37,915 nt of DNA from Xenorhabdus yunnanensis (lineage in GTDB: Bacteria; Pseudomonadota; Gammaproteobacteria; Enterobacterales; Enterobacteriaceae). The translations under genes were made by a program, and so were the position numbers. The stretch lies in assembly GCF_028598805.1 (NCBI RefSeq), contig NZ_JAQRFI010000045.1:1-37915 (forward strand), in the 5' to 3' direction. Shown here piece after piece: positions 19,603 through 31,022 of the stretch. Position 1 is the first letter of the stretch. Each line of letters opens with the position of its first letter. Below the pieces are notes generated by a model. The model made no database searches and had not been told where the DNA came from. It worked only from the letters and a program-made list of their open reading frames with translations.

Positions 19603-20100
19603 TTATTTAACCTGTTTCAGTACTTCTGCAGTGATATTTTTACCAGATGCAGAATACACAGCGGCACTTGCATCCAGAACAAGATCGTAACCTTCTTTGC
19701 CTGCTACCACCTTAACTGCATCCTGAATACGGCTCATAAGTTTATTGCGTTCTTCCATATGGCGACGACGATTATCGTTTTCAAAACTCTGCCCTTTCTG
19801 AAGAAATTCATCACGTTTCACCATCACTTCTTTTTCCAGTTTTTCACGTTCACTGGCTTTCATTGTTGAGCCATCACGCTGTAATTTCTGGATTTTGGTT
19901 TGCAGATCAGATTCCATACGCTGTAATTCGGTTGCGCGGCCTTTAAACTCGCTGTCCAACTGTTTTGCCACAGCTTCACGAGCAGGTAATTGTTGGAAAA
20001 CTTCAGCAACGTTCACTACAGCAATTTTATCTGCCGCCTGAGCACCTACAGAAAACGCTAATGCCATACCCAAACTTGCTGCACACAATATTTTTTTCAC
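19603..20100 (-). CDS. skp: Periplasmic chaperone Skp (OmpH)
   Basis: Trimeric jellyfish-shaped chaperone that holds unfolded outer-membrane proteins in the periplasm and delivers them to BamA, encoded next to it. 165 residues: signal peptide 1-22 ending AQA before ADKIAVV, then a small beta core and long charged coiled-coil helices (about 45-120, rich in Lys, Glu, Arg and Gln). The start is GTG (20098-20100) with a strong AAAGGAG seven bases upstream, which decides it. Confidence 0.96.
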   Translation of the reverse strand: MKKILCAASLGMALAFSVGAQAADKIAVVNVAEVFQQLPAREAVAKQLDSEFKGRATELQRMESDLQTKIQKLQRDGSTMKASEREKLEKEVMVKRDEFLQKGQSFENDNRRRHMEERNKLMSRIQDAVKVVAGKEGYDLVLDASAAVYSASGKNITAEVLKQVK

Positions 20101-20251
20101 TATAAACTCCTTTGACCTACGCTATTTTACAAATTGGAAAACTTAGAGCCTATCCCACTGAGCTATATATCTTGCCCTTTTCAATTTGGAATTCACTCAC
20201 AATATCGCCTTATCTAATAGTAGAGCGATTTTTACCAAAAATGATTAATAA

Positions 20252-22633
20252 TTACCAAACTCCGCCAATATTGAACTGGAACTGCTCCGATCTATCACCT
20301 TCGTATTCCTTAATTGGCTTCGCATAAGAGAAGCTCAATGGCCCTAATGGTGATATCCATTGCAAAGCAATACCGGCTGAAACACGGATATTATTTGGTT
20401 TACTATAGTCTGGCATCCCAGCGTAAGTCTTCGTCCAATTGGTATCCCACACAGTTCCTGCATCCACAAATAGAGAAGTCCGCAGGGAATTGGAATATTT
20501 AGCATCCAAGAATGGTGTGGGGGTAATCAGTTCGAAGCTGGCAACTGCCGTCGCGTTACCTCCCACAGCATCACGGGATGGGCTATTTTTCTCTGGTTGA
20601 CCAGTCTTATCTAAATAAACAGCTTTCGGGCCAATATTATTCGAACGGAAGCCACGAACACTGCTGGTACCGCCGGCATAGAAGTTTTCATAGAATGGCA
20701 TTTCTTTGCCACCAAAACCGCCGCCATACCCTAGACGTGTACGCCCCATCAGCACCCATGAATGAGCATCATTCAATGGATAATAGCCTGCTGAGTTCCA
20801 AGTGACTTTATAGAACTGATTATCTGAGCCAGGGATTGTCACTTTCGCATCCAGAGATGATTTCAGGCCCGATGTTGGGAAGAAACCCCGGTTAAGATCG
20901 TTGTAAATCCATCCCACAGTTATCGCGAAGTCATTGGAATCAAATTTCGCCTTGTCATCAAAATTTGTTTTCCTGCCCATCTTGTCCAAATAACGCCACA
21001 TCGCAGCCTGTGGTCGCATGTTAGACAAGGAGTTATGTATATAACCCAGTCTCAATGATAAGCCGTTATTTTCATTCAATGGGAAGCCGAGCGTTCCCTC
21101 AGTACCATATGCTTTATTAGTATAATTCGAAAGATCAGCATCATTAGCACGGAAGTCATTATAGAACACACGTCCACCCAAACTTACACCATCGACAGTG
21201 AAGTAAGGGTTAGTTATGGATAAGTCGGCCGAAGTTGAATAGTCATTTTTACTGGCGTTGATACCTACAGAGTTTCCGGTTCCCAGCCAGTTAGCCTGCT
21301 GGACACCAACTTGGAAACTCATGCCACTTTCTGTACCGAAACCAACACCAAAGTTCATGGAACCAGTATTACGTTCTTTGACTTTGTAAACTACGTCAAC
21401 CTGATCTGGGCTGCTCGGTAAACGTTCAGTCTCCACATCAACAGAGTCAAAATATCCCAATCGATTCAGGCGTTCTTTGCCCTGTTCAACCAAATCACTC
21501 CCCAGCCATGCGCCTTCCATCTGACGCATTTCACGACGCAGTACCGAATCTTTACTAATATCGTTGCCTGAAAAGCGGATTTTACGCACGTAGAAACGAT
21601 TGCCGGCATCAACATTTACATGCAGCTTAACCGTTTTATCCGCATCGTTGATTTCAGGTTGTGTCATCACACGAGGATAAGCATAACCATGGCGACCAAG
21701 CAGGTTTTTGATTGCTTTTTCCATCTTGGTCACTTCTGCACCGTTATACAGTGAGCCCGGCTCAATTTTAGTCAATTCGCCGATTTGAGACTGATAACCA
21801 GCCAAATTACCATTCAAATCAACACCTGCGATTTTGTATTGATCGCCTTCGGTGATATTGACAGTAATATAAATATCTTTCTTCTCTGGCGTCAGGTTAA
21901 CTTGAGTCGAGTTGATGTTGAAACGAGCATAGCCTCGATCAAGATAGAAACTGCGCAGGGTTTCAAGATCACCTGCTAATTTTTGTTTCTGGTATTTCTG
22001 ATCAGCCATCATATTCCACCAAGGAACATCGTCCCTAAGTTGGAAATGGTTAAGCAGCTCATTAGTTGAAAATGCTTTATTGCCAACAATATTAATTTGT
22101 TGGATCTTGGCAGAAACCCCTTCAGAGAAAATAAGCTTCAAATCAACACGGTTGCGGGGCAGTGGCGTGACTACAGCTTTTACTGTCGCGCTGTATTTAC
22201 CAACACTATAATAGAAATCTTCCAGCCCTTTCTCAATATTGGACAGCATGGTGCGATCGAGGGCTTCACCAACACGAACACGCGAAGCCTCAAGATTTTG
22301 CTTGAGCATATCATCTTTCACCGATTTGTTGCCGGAGAAAGTAATACTGGCGATAGTTGGCCGTTCTTTTACTTGAACAACAAGTGAATTGCCATCACGT
22401 AAGACACGAACATCTTCAAAGTTTCCAGTTGAGAACAATGAGTGAATCATGCGGCTAATATCTTCATCACTAACCGTATCACCTACTCGAACTGGCATGT
22501 TCAGTAATGCTGCACCAACGGTGACACGTTGAAGACCCTCAAAGTGAATGTCCCGAACTACGAATCCGTCTGAACCGTATGCAGTGGCGCTGCCGAACAG
22601 CAGCGACGCTATGAGCAACTTTTTCATCGCCAT
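20252..22633 (-). CDS. bamA: Outer-membrane protein assembly factor BamA
   Basis: Essential core of the Bam complex, which folds and inserts beta-barrel proteins into the outer membrane. The frame is open further upstream, but the start is set at the ATG at 22633 because it begins the signal peptide [20 protein letters not shown], nearly identical to E. coli; this gives 793 residues. Mature order: five POTRA domains (about 24-420; first [14 protein letters not shown]), then a 16-strand barrel. Loop 6 carries the VRGF motif ([13 protein letters not shown]). The gene starts 34 bp after rseP and is followed by skp after 151 bp. Confidence 0.97.
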   Translation of the reverse strand: MAMKKLLIASLLFGSATAYGSDGFVVRDIHFEGLQRVTVGAALLNMPVRVGDTVSDEDISRMIHSLFSTGNFEDVRVLRDGNSLVVQVKERPTIASITFSGNKSVKDDMLKQNLEASRVRVGEALDRTMLSNIEKGLEDFYYSVGKYSATVKAVVTPLPRNRVDLKLIFSEGVSAKIQQINIVGNKAFSTNELLNHFQLRDDVPWWNMMADQKYQKQKLAGDLETLRSFYLDRGYARFNINSTQVNLTPEKKDIYITVNITEGDQYKIAGVDLNGNLAGYQSQIGELTKIEPGSLYNGAEVTKMEKAIKNLLGRHGYAYPRVMTQPEINDADKTVKLHVNVDAGNRFYVRKIRFSGNDISKDSVLRREMRQMEGAWLGSDLVEQGKERLNRLGYFDSVDVETERLPSSPDQVDVVYKVKERNTGSMNFGVGFGTESGMSFQVGVQQANWLGTGNSVGINASKNDYSTSADLSITNPYFTVDGVSLGGRVFYNDFRANDADLSNYTNKAYGTEGTLGFPLNENNGLSLRLGYIHNSLSNMRPQAAMWRYLDKMGRKTNFDDKAKFDSNDFAITVGWIYNDLNRGFFPTSGLKSSLDAKVTIPGSDNQFYKVTWNSAGYYPLNDAHSWVLMGRTRLGYGGGFGGKEMPFYENFYAGGTSSVRGFRSNNIGPKAVYLDKTGQPEKNSPSRDAVGGNATAVASFELITPTPFLDAKYSNSLRTSLFVDAGTVWDTNWTKTYAGMPDYSKPNNIRVSAGIALQWISPLGPLSFSYAKPIKEYEGDRSEQFQFNIGGVW

Positions 22634-22667
22634 CGTTGTTATGCGTTTTCCTAACCGGTCCCCCACC

Positions 22668-24020
22668 TTAAAAGCGGGAGAAATCATTGAAAAGTGCAAG
22701 CCCCATTAATAACACCAGTAATATAGCACCAATGCGATAACTGAAGTCTTGTACACGCTCGGAGACTGGCCCTCCCTTGATCTTTTCGATAGCAAGGAAA
22801 AGCAAGTGTCCACCATCTAGTACGGGTAATGGGAACAAATTAATGATCCCAAGGTTGACGCTAATCAGCGCCAGAAACATTAAATAATACACCAAGCCAG
22901 AATCAGCCGATACTCCGGCACCTTTGGCAATGGAAATCGGGCCGCTCAGGTTATTAAGTTTTAAGTCGCCCACAATCAATTTGCCGATCATCTTGACTGT
23001 CAGCTTCATCAATTGCCAGGTTTTATCTCCTGCCTCATAAATGGCAGAAAGAGGTCCATATTGCTGAATAACTTTGTATTCATCCGCCAATGGAATGATT
23101 TTCAGTTCGGCGCCAGCAAAACCCTCCTCACGATCATTGGACAATTTTCTGACTTCAGGAGTCAGAGACAGAGAAATCATTCCACCTGCCCTTGCAACGT
23201 CCAATTTTAGAGGAATACTAGGATTCTTCCTGACAAAAGAAGAAAAAGTGTGCCATACATCTACATCTTGACCATTGACTTTAACGATCCTATCCCCACT
23301 TTGTAAACCCGCTTTTTCAGCAGCAGAAGCAGGATGAACTTTTTCCACTTGCGAACTAATCTGTGGAACAACAGGCATAATTCCCAAAGACAGCAAAACA
23401 TCCTGTCTGGACGGATCGAAAGTCCATGTACGCAAATCCAGAGTTTTTTGAACACTATCAAGCGACGCCATGGGTAAGACATCCACGGCTACCGATGTCG
23501 CACCTACTTTACCTATCATGGCAAGGCGTACTGAATTCCAATCAGGAGTTTCGATACCATTAACAGCTTTTAGTTCCATTCCAGGCAAAATATTTGCCTG
23601 TGCGGCAATAGAATTTGGCTTCACATCCAACACTACAGAGCGCACGGATGGCACGCCAATCACAAAAACCAGCCAATAAGCGAACACCGCCAGAATGAAG
23701 TTTGCGATTGGTCCTGCACTGATAACCGCCGCGCGCTGACCAATAGTTTTGTTATTGAATGCCATATGACGACGTTCGGGAGAAACTTCTCCTACCCGCC
23801 CGTCGAGCATTTTGACATATCCACCAAGTGGGATAAGGGCGATAACGTATTCAGTTCCCTGTTTATCTGTCCGACGCCAAAGCACTTTGCCAAACCCGAT
23901 GGAAAAGCGTTCAACGTAGATACCACATCGTCTGGCAACCCAAAAATGACCAAACTCATGCACTGTGATGAGAACACCTAAAGCAACAATAAATGCAGCC
24001 AGATTCCAGAGAATATCCAT
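22668..24020 (-). CDS. rseP: Sigma-E regulatory site-2 protease RseP
   Basis: Inner-membrane zinc metalloprotease that cuts RseA after DegS, releasing sigma-E; it also clears signal-peptide remnants. 450 residues as in E. coli. Zinc motif HEFGH at 21-25 in the first membrane segment, LDGGH near the C-terminus supplying the third ligand, and two tandem PDZ domains between ([15 protein letters not shown] and [15 protein letters not shown] mark their carboxylate-side segments). It lies 9 bp after cdsA and just before bamA, tying envelope-stress control to the assembly machinery. Confidence 0.97.
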   Translation of the reverse strand: MDILWNLAAFIVALGVLITVHEFGHFWVARRCGIYVERFSIGFGKVLWRRTDKQGTEYVIALIPLGGYVKMLDGRVGEVSPERRHMAFNNKTIGQRAAVISAGPIANFILAVFAYWLVFVIGVPSVRSVVLDVKPNSIAAQANILPGMELKAVNGIETPDWNSVRLAMIGKVGATSVAVDVLPMASLDSVQKTLDLRTWTFDPSRQDVLLSLGIMPVVPQISSQVEKVHPASAAEKAGLQSGDRIVKVNGQDVDVWHTFSSFVRKNPSIPLKLDVARAGGMISLSLTPEVRKLSNDREEGFAGAELKIIPLADEYKVIQQYGPLSAIYEAGDKTWQLMKLTVKMIGKLIVGDLKLNNLSGPISIAKGAGVSADSGLVYYLMFLALISVNLGIINLFPLPVLDGGHLLFLAIEKIKGGPVSERVQDFSYRIGAILLVLLMGLALFNDFSRF

Positions 24021-24029
24021 TATGTACCT

Positions 24030-24893
24030 TCAGAGAATAAATCCAGAAGAAATCAACATAACCAGCCCAGCGAATACTGGAACCGCCGCTGTTAAACTAT
24101 CAACCCTATCCATAACACCACCGTGCCCCGGAATCAATTGACTGCTGTCTTTGATCCCGGATTCCCGTTTGAACATACTTTCAGTCAAATCCCCAAAGAC
24201 CGAGGCAATAACCACCACCGCAGAAATCAGCAACAAATGTTCTGGCATCGCGGGGACAGGGGCAAATTTCCCAAACAACCACGAAATCAGCCCAGCAGTT
24301 AATAACCCACCGACAAGTCCCTCAAGTGTTTTGCCTGGTGATACTTTGGGAGCCATTTTATGCTTACCCATTGTGCGACCAAAAATATAAGCACCTGAAT
24401 CGGCAGCCCATACCAGCAGCATGACGTACAGCAACCACCAAGCACCGTCATAGCTATTATTTTCATAGCCCTGAGTACGCAGCACCATCATTCCACAATA
24501 AAATGGCACGATAGTCAGAACCCCAAATAGCAGACGCAAAATAACTGATGATTTCCAGATGGAAGCAGAAGTCGGATAAGTTACCACCAATAAAATGGCG
24601 ACCACCCACCAAAGCATGCCAGCCCATAATAGATATACAATTTGTGGTTTTTCAATAAGATGAGAAAAATCCGACAAAGAGAACTGTAAGGCTAATAACC
24701 CTACAGCAAATAACACGGCCAGCGTGATACGTTTAACTTGAGTGAAGAGACCTGCAAATTGTCCCCATTCCCATGCAGCAAGTGCTGATACAGCGATGAC
24801 AACCAACCCAAACCCTGACGGAGGGAGGACGAACAACGCTACAATAACAAGTGGAATCAATATCAACGTAGTTAAAAGACGGTACTTCAGCAA
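24030..24893 (-). CDS. cdsA: Phosphatidate cytidylyltransferase CdsA
   Basis: Inner-membrane enzyme that makes CDP-diacylglycerol from CTP and phosphatidic acid, the branch point for phospholipids. 287 residues with about eight membrane segments and the CTP-transferase signature near the C-terminus (FGDLTESMFKRESGIKDSSQLIPGHGG). The start is TTG (24891-24893) preceded by GGAGGAGAAC; E. coli cdsA also starts at TTG with the same first residues (MLKYRL), as I recall. It begins 9 bp after uppS. Confidence 0.96.
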   Translation of the reverse strand: MLKYRLLTTLILIPLVIVALFVLPPSGFGLVVIAVSALAAWEWGQFAGLFTQVKRITLAVLFAVGLLALQFSLSDFSHLIEKPQIVYLLWAGMLWWVVAILLVVTYPTSASIWKSSVILRLLFGVLTIVPFYCGMMVLRTQGYENNSYDGAWWLLYVMLLVWAADSGAYIFGRTMGKHKMAPKVSPGKTLEGLVGGLLTAGLISWLFGKFAPVPAMPEHLLLISAVVVIASVFGDLTESMFKRESGIKDSSQLIPGHGGVMDRVDSLTAAVPVFAGLVMLISSGFIL

Positions 24894-24902
24894 GTTCTCC
24901 TC

Positions 24903-25658
24903 CTATGATCCCACTTCGGCATCGTCTGGTATTGCTCCGCCAAATCGGCGTTCTCGTTTAACAAAGGCATTAATAGCACCTTCAAAAGAAGTTTCATCAA
25001 AATCAGGCCAAAGTATATCGGTAAAATACAATTCTGCATAAGCGATCTGCCATAACAGGAAATTACTGATACGATGTTCGCCTCCGGTTCTAATAACCAG
25101 ATCAACTTCGGGCTGCCGACTTAAACTGATAAAGCTACCCACTGTAGCTTCGGTGATCTCTTCTGGAACCAATTCATTTGCTTTAATTTTTTCAGCAATT
25201 TGTTTAACACTCTGAATCAGATCCCAACGACCACCATAGTTAGCGGCAATATTAAGCTGCAATCCGGTATTGCCCGCTGTCAATTCAACTGAACGGCGGA
25301 TACGCTCCTGTAATCGTGAGCTAAAACGACTGATATCACCAATAACAGACAGTTTCACATTGTGCTTATGCAGGTTTTTTATTTCATTATCGAGGGCAAA
25401 AACAAACAAATCCATCAATGAACTGACTTCCTGCTGTGGGCGATTCCAGTTTTCGCTGCTAAAAGCATATAGCGTCAGCGATTCAATGTTATGTTTAACT
25501 GAAAAACTCACGGCACTCCGTACTGCTTTAATTCCTGCACGGTGACCAAAAATTCTTAATTTGCCACGCTTTTTTGCCCAGCGACCATTACCATCCATAA
25601 TGATGGCAACATGTCTGGGTAATGCTGGCAATGAGTCACTATCACTGGGAGATATCAC
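24903..25658 (-). CDS. uppS: Undecaprenyl diphosphate synthase UppS (IspU)
   Basis: cis-prenyltransferase that builds the C55 lipid carrier used for peptidoglycan, O-antigen and other wall polymers, adding isopentenyl units to farnesyl diphosphate. 251 residues. The diphosphate-binding motif IIMDGNGRWAKKRG starts at residue 19, with Asp22 catalytic; FSSENWNRP and the C-terminal VDLVIRTGGEHRISNFLLWQ blocks are family signatures. The start is GTG (25656-25658) with AAGGA nine bases upstream. First gene of the leftward envelope block; the isoprenoid gene dxr lies upstream behind a terminator. Confidence 0.96.
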   Translation of the reverse strand: MISPSDSDSLPALPRHVAIIMDGNGRWAKKRGKLRIFGHRAGIKAVRSAVSFSVKHNIESLTLYAFSSENWNRPQQEVSSLMDLFVFALDNEIKNLHKHNVKLSVIGDISRFSSRLQERIRRSVELTAGNTGLQLNIAANYGGRWDLIQSVKQIAEKIKANELVPEEITEATVGSFISLSRQPEVDLVIRTGGEHRISNFLLWQIAYAELYFTDILWPDFDETSFEGAINAFVKRERRFGGAIPDDAEVGS

Positions 25659-25719
25659 TCAAAATAATCCTTAAATAACTAAGCTGACTTTTCGATAAAT
25701 CCAATCACTTCCAAACATG

Positions 25720-25764
25720 AAAAAGCCGTGTTACGTGTCAATAATTACCACGGATACCACGGCT
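25720..25764 (-). terminator. Terminator downstream of dxr
   Basis: On the minus strand AGCCGTG pairs with CACGGCT (arms 25758-25764 and 25724-25730), followed by TTTTTC. A second CCACGG copy at 25747-25752 offers an alternative pairing for the same arm. It lies about 170 bp after the dxr stop. The rest of the 277-bp dxr-uppS gap shows nothing I can name. Confidence 0.7.
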
Positions 25765-25935
25765 ATTTCTGGCATGACCTGAATGAAAGCCTTTATCTCT
25801 GGTAAGCTCTTACATGCTTATCCATGATTAGAATGCAGGAACCAGATAATTGAATTGGCTATTATAGCAACTATAATTCACTCGCGAACTATACCATTTG
25901 CCTAAACGCAAACATATATTTATTAACAAAACTTG

Positions 25936-27132
25936 CTATTTGACAAAAGTTCTTATGATTTCTCTTGCCAAGGCTCTTGCTGTGCTATCGATTTCTAGAA
26001 CTTCTTCGATACTTTGAGGTTCAGGTAAATTTACTTTTTCCACTACCAATCGATTGATTGTCGCAATATCGGTGAAACGGATTCCATCGTTTAAAAAAAC
26101 ATCAACGGTTTCTTCGTTTGCTGCATTCAAAGCCGTTGTTGCCGCCTGTCCTTGATGACAAGCCTCAATAGCCAATTTTAAACAAGGGTAACGCTGATAA
26201 TCCAGAGGCTCAAAAGTGAGCATGCTCAATTCAGTAAAATCCAATGGCTTTGCACCGGATGAAATGCGATTAGGATAGGCCATCGCATAGGCAATTGGGG
26301 TACACATATCCTGCGTTCCTAGCTGTGCAATGATGCTGCCATCCTGATAACGAACCATTGAGTGGATGATTGATTGGGGATGCAATAATACTTCCATTTC
26401 ATCTGAAGATGCATTGAACAGGTAACACGCTTCGATATATTCCAATCCCTTGTTCATCATGGTGGCAGAATCAACAGAAATTTTACGTCCCATTGACCAG
26501 ATAGGATGGGCACACGCTTCATCTGGAGTAACATCAGGTAATTGATCTAAAGGTGTCTTGCGGAACGGTCCGCCCGATCCCGTCAGAATAATGCTGGAGA
26601 TACCGTGTTCTTTTAAATTTATATTGCCAAGGTTGTGCTGAACTACCTCTGGCAGACTTTGGAAAATGGCATTATGTTCACTATCAATTGGCAACAGTTG
26701 TGCTTTATATTGAGCAACCGCATCCATAAACAGACGACCACTGGTAATCAGAGATTCTTTGTTAGCCAGCAGTACTTGTTTGCCCTTACGGATAGCCGCC
26801 AAAGTCGGCAATAAACCTGCAACACCGACAATGGCTGACATGACCTGATCGACTTCGTCCAATGCAGCTAAATCACAAATGGCGTCTTTACCGAACAGAA
26901 CTTCAGTCTGGCTTCCCTGCTCCTGCAATAACTGGCGCAGAGCCTTCGCCGACTGCTCATCTGCCATTGCAGCATATTGTGGATGGAACTCCAAACATTG
27001 CTGTGCCATGACTTCAATATTTTTCCCAGCAACCAGTGCGACTACACTGAATTTATCCGGGTTATTTCGGACAACAGAAAGCGTACTTTTCCCAATCGAA
27101 CCCGTTGAGCCAAGAATAGTTAACCGTTTCAT
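25936..27132 (-). CDS. dxr: 1-deoxy-D-xylulose 5-phosphate reductoisomerase Dxr (IspC)
   Basis: First committed step of the MEP isoprenoid pathway: converts DXP to 2-C-methyl-D-erythritol 4-phosphate with NADPH. 398 residues, the E. coli length. NADPH-binding [10 protein letters not shown] at 8-17; catalytic and metal-binding region [16 protein letters not shown] near 145-160; [10 protein letters not shown] flexible loop; [19 protein letters not shown] block. It feeds isoprenoid units to UppS, whose gene follows. Confidence 0.98.
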   Translation of the reverse strand: MKRLTILGSTGSIGKSTLSVVRNNPDKFSVVALVAGKNIEVMAQQCLEFHPQYAAMADEQSAKALRQLLQEQGSQTEVLFGKDAICDLAALDEVDQVMSAIVGVAGLLPTLAAIRKGKQVLLANKESLITSGRLFMDAVAQYKAQLLPIDSEHNAIFQSLPEVVQHNLGNINLKEHGISSIILTGSGGPFRKTPLDQLPDVTPDEACAHPIWSMGRKISVDSATMMNKGLEYIEACYLFNASSDEMEVLLHPQSIIHSMVRYQDGSIIAQLGTQDMCTPIAYAMAYPNRISSGAKPLDFTELSMLTFEPLDYQRYPCLKLAIEACHQGQAATTALNAANEETVDVFLNDGIRFTDIATINRLVVEKVNLPEPQSIEEVLEIDSTARALAREIIRTFVK

Positions 27133-27266
27133 TTTAATACTCTAAGTATGCTACTGATATAAAATCACAATGGAAAATCACAACAGAAAATCGTAATAGT
27201 TTGAGCGGAATAGAGCGCTATGTCCATCGCTTGAGAAAGAAATGTGATAAGAAGTGTAATATCAAA

Positions 27267-27300
27267 GATAAGAACAACGCCGCAATTCTTGCGGCGTTGT
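27267..27300 (-). terminator. Terminator downstream of frr
   Basis: Perfect 12-bp stem ACAACGCCGCAA (27274-27285) and TTGCGGCGTTGT (27289-27300) with a 3-nt loop; on the minus strand it is followed by TCTTATCTTTG. It lies 16 bp beyond the frr stop. Confidence 0.88.
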
Positions 27301-27316
27301 ATGCATGAAATGGCAA

Positions 27317-27874
27317 TTAGAAATCCATCAACTCAGTTTCTTTATTTGCCAGCGCTTCATCAATTTTCTTAATGAAGCTGTCGGTCAGTTTCTGAACGTC
27401 GTCTTGTGAACGACGTTCTTCATCTTCACTGATTTCTTTGTCTTTCAGTAAAGTTTTAACCTTATCGTTCGCATCACGACGAATGTTACGGATGGATACA
27501 CGACCCTGTTCCGCTTCGCCACGAACAACTTTAATCAGATCTTTACGGCGCTCTTCTGTCAGTGGTGGCAATGGAACACGTATAGTAGTTCCAGCAGAAG
27601 ATGGGTTCAGGCCCAGGTCAGAAGCCATAATTGCTTTTTCGATAGCCGCAGTCATGGAACGATCAAATACTGTGATCGCCAAAGTGCGAGCATCTTCTGC
27701 AACAACGTTTGCAATCTGACGCAGAGGAGTCGCTGAGCCATAATATTCAACGCTGATGCCATCCAGCAGACTAGGAGAAGCACGGCCAGTACGAACCTTG
27801 CTAATTTGGTTTTTCAGTGCTTCGACGCTTTTTTCCATGCGGTCTTGTGCGTCTTTTTTGATTTCATTAATCAC
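27317..27874 (-). CDS. frr: Ribosome recycling factor Frr
   Basis: With EF-G it splits post-termination ribosomes. The start is placed at GTG (27872-27874), preceded by AAGGG at 8 nt, giving 185 residues and the expected N-terminus (first Met, then [19 protein letters not shown]); the open frame continues 28 codons upstream without family similarity. Core blocks: [19 protein letters not shown] segment ([21 protein letters not shown]), [15 protein letters not shown], and [12 protein letters not shown] hinge. A GTG start for frr also occurs in E. coli as I recall. Own terminator downstream; 188-bp gap to pyrH. Confidence 0.97.
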   Translation of the reverse strand: MINEIKKDAQDRMEKSVEALKNQISKVRTGRASPSLLDGISVEYYGSATPLRQIANVVAEDARTLAITVFDRSMTAAIEKAIMASDLGLNPSSAGTTIRVPLPPLTEERRKDLIKVVRGEAEQGRVSIRNIRRDANDKVKTLLKDKEISEDEERRSQDDVQKLTDSFIKKIDEALANKETELMDF

Positions 27875-28062
27875 GTTACAAACCCTTGAGAAATGGTTAT
27901 TTTCCAGACCATCCATACGTAAATCACCCAGATGTAAATCACAGATAAGGTGAATCAAATACGCTAAAGAATATATGGCCCTGTGTCATTAAGTTTGGCG
28001 CATCAGGACACTGATCATACCGTCAAATTTCACCGATGTCTCTGAGCACGAATTATGAAAAA

Positions 28063-28791
28063 TCAGTTGTGAGAGATCAACGTACCTTCATTTTCTCCCA
28101 TCACAACACGACGAAGTGCGCCTGGTTTGTTCATATTAAAGACACGAATTGGCAGGTTATGGTCACGGGCCAGCGTAAAAGCTGCCAGATCCATCACTTT
28201 CAATTCACGCTCCAATACATCCTGATAAGTGAGATTATTGTAGAGAACGGCTTCAGGATTTTTTGCAGGATCAGCAGAATAAACGCCATCAACCTTGGTC
28301 GCTTTTAACACAACATCCGCTTCAATTTCAATGCCACGCAGACATGCAGCGGAATCTGTTGTAAAGAACGGGTTACCAGTACCCGCAGAGAAAATAACAA
28401 CACGACCGTGACGCAGTAAGCTGATCGCCTCAGCCCAGCTATAATTGTCACACACACCATTCAGTGGGATGGCAGACATCAAACGAGCGTTCACATAGGC
28501 GCGGTGCAAAGCATCACGCATTGCCAGACCATTCATCACAGTCGCCAACATACCCATGTGATCGCCTACTACACGGTTCATTCCTGCTTCTGCCAAACCA
28601 GCGCCACGAAACAGGTTGCCTCCTCCAATAACGACACCGACCTGAATACCCAGCTCAACCAGTTCTTTGATTTCCTGAGCCATGCGGTCTAAGACGCTGG
28701 CGTCGATACCAAAACCTTCTGCGCCTTGTAGGGCTTCTCCACTGAGCTTAAGCAGGATTCTCTGATATACGGGTTTTGCATTGGTTGCCAT
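28063..28791 (-). CDS. pyrH: Uridylate kinase PyrH
   Basis: Hexameric UMP kinase of the amino-acid-kinase fold, UTP-inhibited and GTP-activated; makes UDP for nucleotide and sugar-nucleotide synthesis. 242 residues. ATP/phosphate-binding [13 protein letters not shown] at 11-23, [15 protein letters not shown] at 52-66, [19 protein letters not shown], and the [16 protein letters not shown] block are visible. It lies between tsf and frr, the usual enterobacterial order. Confidence 0.98.
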   Translation of the reverse strand: MATNAKPVYQRILLKLSGEALQGAEGFGIDASVLDRMAQEIKELVELGIQVGVVIGGGNLFRGAGLAEAGMNRVVGDHMGMLATVMNGLAMRDALHRAYVNARLMSAIPLNGVCDNYSWAEAISLLRHGRVVIFSAGTGNPFFTTDSAACLRGIEIEADVVLKATKVDGVYSADPAKNPEAVLYNNLTYQDVLERELKVMDLAAFTLARDHNLPIRVFNMNKPGALRRVVMGENEGTLISHN

Positions 28792-28903
28792 GGTGTTCAG
28801 TCCTAAGCAGATAAGGAATATTGGGGATTTATTACGACTTACTCAACTATTACACATCCACGCTATACAGCCCAGATGTAAAAATTCATCATCAGATAAA
28901 ACA

Positions 28904-28923
28904 GAACCGCCAATCGGCGGCTC
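28904..28923 (-). terminator. Terminator downstream of tsf
   Basis: CCGCC (28907-28911) and GGCGG (28916-28920) with a 4-nt loop, extended by GA/TC pairs outside one mismatch. On the minus strand the stem is followed by TGTTTTATC. It begins 12 bp after the tsf stop. Confidence 0.75.
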
Positions 28924-28935
28924 CGTTTAAGAAAA

Positions 28936-29793
28936 TTAAGACTTTTTGCTCATTGCAGCAACTTCTGCCGCGAAATCAGCTTCAACTTTCTCAATACCTT
29001 CACCCACTTCGAAGCGGATGAAGTTGATTACGTTAGCATTGTTTTCTTTCAGCAGATCGCCAACAGATTTGCTTGGGTCCATCACGAAGCTCTGACCAGT
29101 CAGAGAGATTTCGCCGGTGAATTTGTTCATACGGCCAGAAACCATTTTCTCTGCGATTTCGCGAGGCTTACCAGATTGCATTGCGATTTCCAGCTGGATC
29201 TGGTGTTCACGCTCAACTACGTCAGCAGGAACGTCAGTTGGGTTAACGTATTCTGGCTTGCTTGCAGCAACGTGCATTGCGATGTGCTTGATCAGTTCTT
29301 CGCTTGCGCCTTCAGCAGCAACCAGAACACCGATACGAGCGCCGTGCAGATAAGAACCAACTGCTTCACCTTCCAGGATAGCAACGCGACGAATGTTGAT
29401 GTTTTCACCAATTTTCGCTACCAGAGTAGTGCGCTGTTCTTCGAACTGAGCTTTCAGTGCGTCGATGTCAGAGCTTTTGTCTGCCATAACAGAAGCGATA
29501 ACTTCTTTACCGAATGCCAGGAAGCCTGCATCTTTAGCAACGAAGTCAGTTTCACAGTTCAGTTCAACGATAGCTGCGAATTTAGCATCAGCCGCAACTT
29601 CAACTAGGATAACACCTTCAGCAGCAACACGGCCTGCTTTCTTAGCCGCTTTTGCCTGACCTGATTTACGCATGTTATCGATAGCCAGCTCGATATCACC
29701 ATTTGCTTCAACCAGTGCTTTCTTACATTCCATCATGCCTGCGCCAGTACGCTCACGCAGTTCTTTTACCAGAGCAGCGGTAATGTCAGCCAT
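28936..29793 (-). CDS. tsf: Elongation factor Ts
   Basis: Guanine-nucleotide exchange factor that regenerates EF-Tu-GTP. 285 residues. N-terminal UBA-like domain with [21 protein letters not shown] (9-29), the family TDFVAKD block at about 80-86 that contacts EF-Tu, a core of two alpha/beta subdomains, and a coiled-coil region near 185-230 ([21 protein letters not shown]). It follows rpsB after a spacer with an attenuator-like hairpin and tandem repeats. Confidence 0.98.
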   Translation of the reverse strand: MADITAALVKELRERTGAGMMECKKALVEANGDIELAIDNMRKSGQAKAAKKAGRVAAEGVILVEVAADAKFAAIVELNCETDFVAKDAGFLAFGKEVIASVMADKSSDIDALKAQFEEQRTTLVAKIGENINIRRVAILEGEAVGSYLHGARIGVLVAAEGASEELIKHIAMHVAASKPEYVNPTDVPADVVEREHQIQLEIAMQSGKPREIAEKMVSGRMNKFTGEISLTGQSFVMDPSKSVGDLLKENNANVINFIRFEVGEGIEKVEADFAAEVAAMSKKS

Positions 29794-29844
29794 TTGTTTT
29801 ATTCCTCGATGTGTCTCGCGGGAAGATAATATTCCGCGTGGAAA

Positions 29845-29898
29845 GTTCTATATCAGATAAAAGCTCTATATCAGATAATAGTTCTATATCAGATATGT
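29845..29898. repeat. 18-bp tandem repeat, three copies, in the rpsB-tsf spacer
   Basis: Units at 29845-29862, 29863-29880 and 29881-29898 share the core CTATATCAGATA and differ at a few positions (first bases GTT, GCT, GTT; ends AAAA, AATA, ATGT). They are transcribed in the rpsB-tsf mRNA, between the attenuator-like stem and tsf. Confidence 0.92.
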
Positions 29899-29900
29899 AA

Positions 29901-29922
29901 AGGGGGCCATGACAGGCCCCCT
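29901..29922 (-). terminator. Attenuator-like hairpin between rpsB and tsf
   Basis: Perfect 8-bp stem AGGGGGCC (29901-29908) and GGCCCCCT (29915-29922), 6-nt loop ATGACA; on the minus strand it is followed by TTACATATC. It probably acts as a partial terminator, lowering tsf relative to rpsB. Confidence 0.75.
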
Positions 29923-29976
29923 AACCAATATATTTCAATACCTGGTCAATAAGGGCTCAAGAATGAGCATGCCTTA

Positions 29977-30888
<912 letters not shown>

Positions 30889-30894
30889 CATTGC

Positions 30895-30903
30895 ACTATA
30901 CCA
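30895..30903 (-). promoter_or_regulatory. Candidate extended -10 promoter of rpsB-tsf
   Basis: Minus strand TGGTATAGT: a TGn extension (30901-30903) with -10 TATAGT (30895-30900), followed by GCAATGC, a fairly GC-rich discriminator. The -35 position is poor. It would start the S2 leader near 30888. Confidence 0.45.
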
Positions 30904-30960
30904 GCAACAATTACACAGAATACCGGCGCGCTTTATACCACAAACCGCCATCAGACTCCA

Positions 30961-31020
30961 ACATTTGTTACAGCTATATATGTTACAGCGACATATGTTA
31001 CAGCTACATTTGCTACCACC
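30961..31020. repeat. 15-bp tandem repeat, four copies
   Basis: Units at 30961-30975, 30976-30990, 30991-31005 and 31006-31020 have the form ACATnTGTTACAGCn; the last is degenerate (TGCTACCACC). They lie in the rpsB/map divergent region, upstream of the rpsB promoter. Confidence 0.9.
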
Positions 31021-31022
31021 TC

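Noticed and set aside
20147-20170. Minus-strand sequence similar to a tRNA D-arm (TATAGCTCAGTGGGA)
   Set aside because: No anticodon arm, T-arm (GTTCGAATC) or pairing acceptor stem follows in the skp-bamA gap, so no tRNA is present.
22634-22699. Longer bamA with 22 extra N-terminal residues
   Set aside because: The extension overlaps the end of rseP and would bury the signal peptide; the ATG at 22633 begins a normal signal sequence identical in pattern to E. coli.
27875-27958. Longer frr with 28 extra residues
   Set aside because: The extension has no similarity, while the GTG at 27874 has AAGGG at proper distance and yields the standard 185-residue protein.
28013-28040. Possible frr promoter starting from TTGACG in the pyrH-frr gap
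   Set aside because: No acceptable -10 hexamer lies 16-18 bp downstream of it, so I could not support it.
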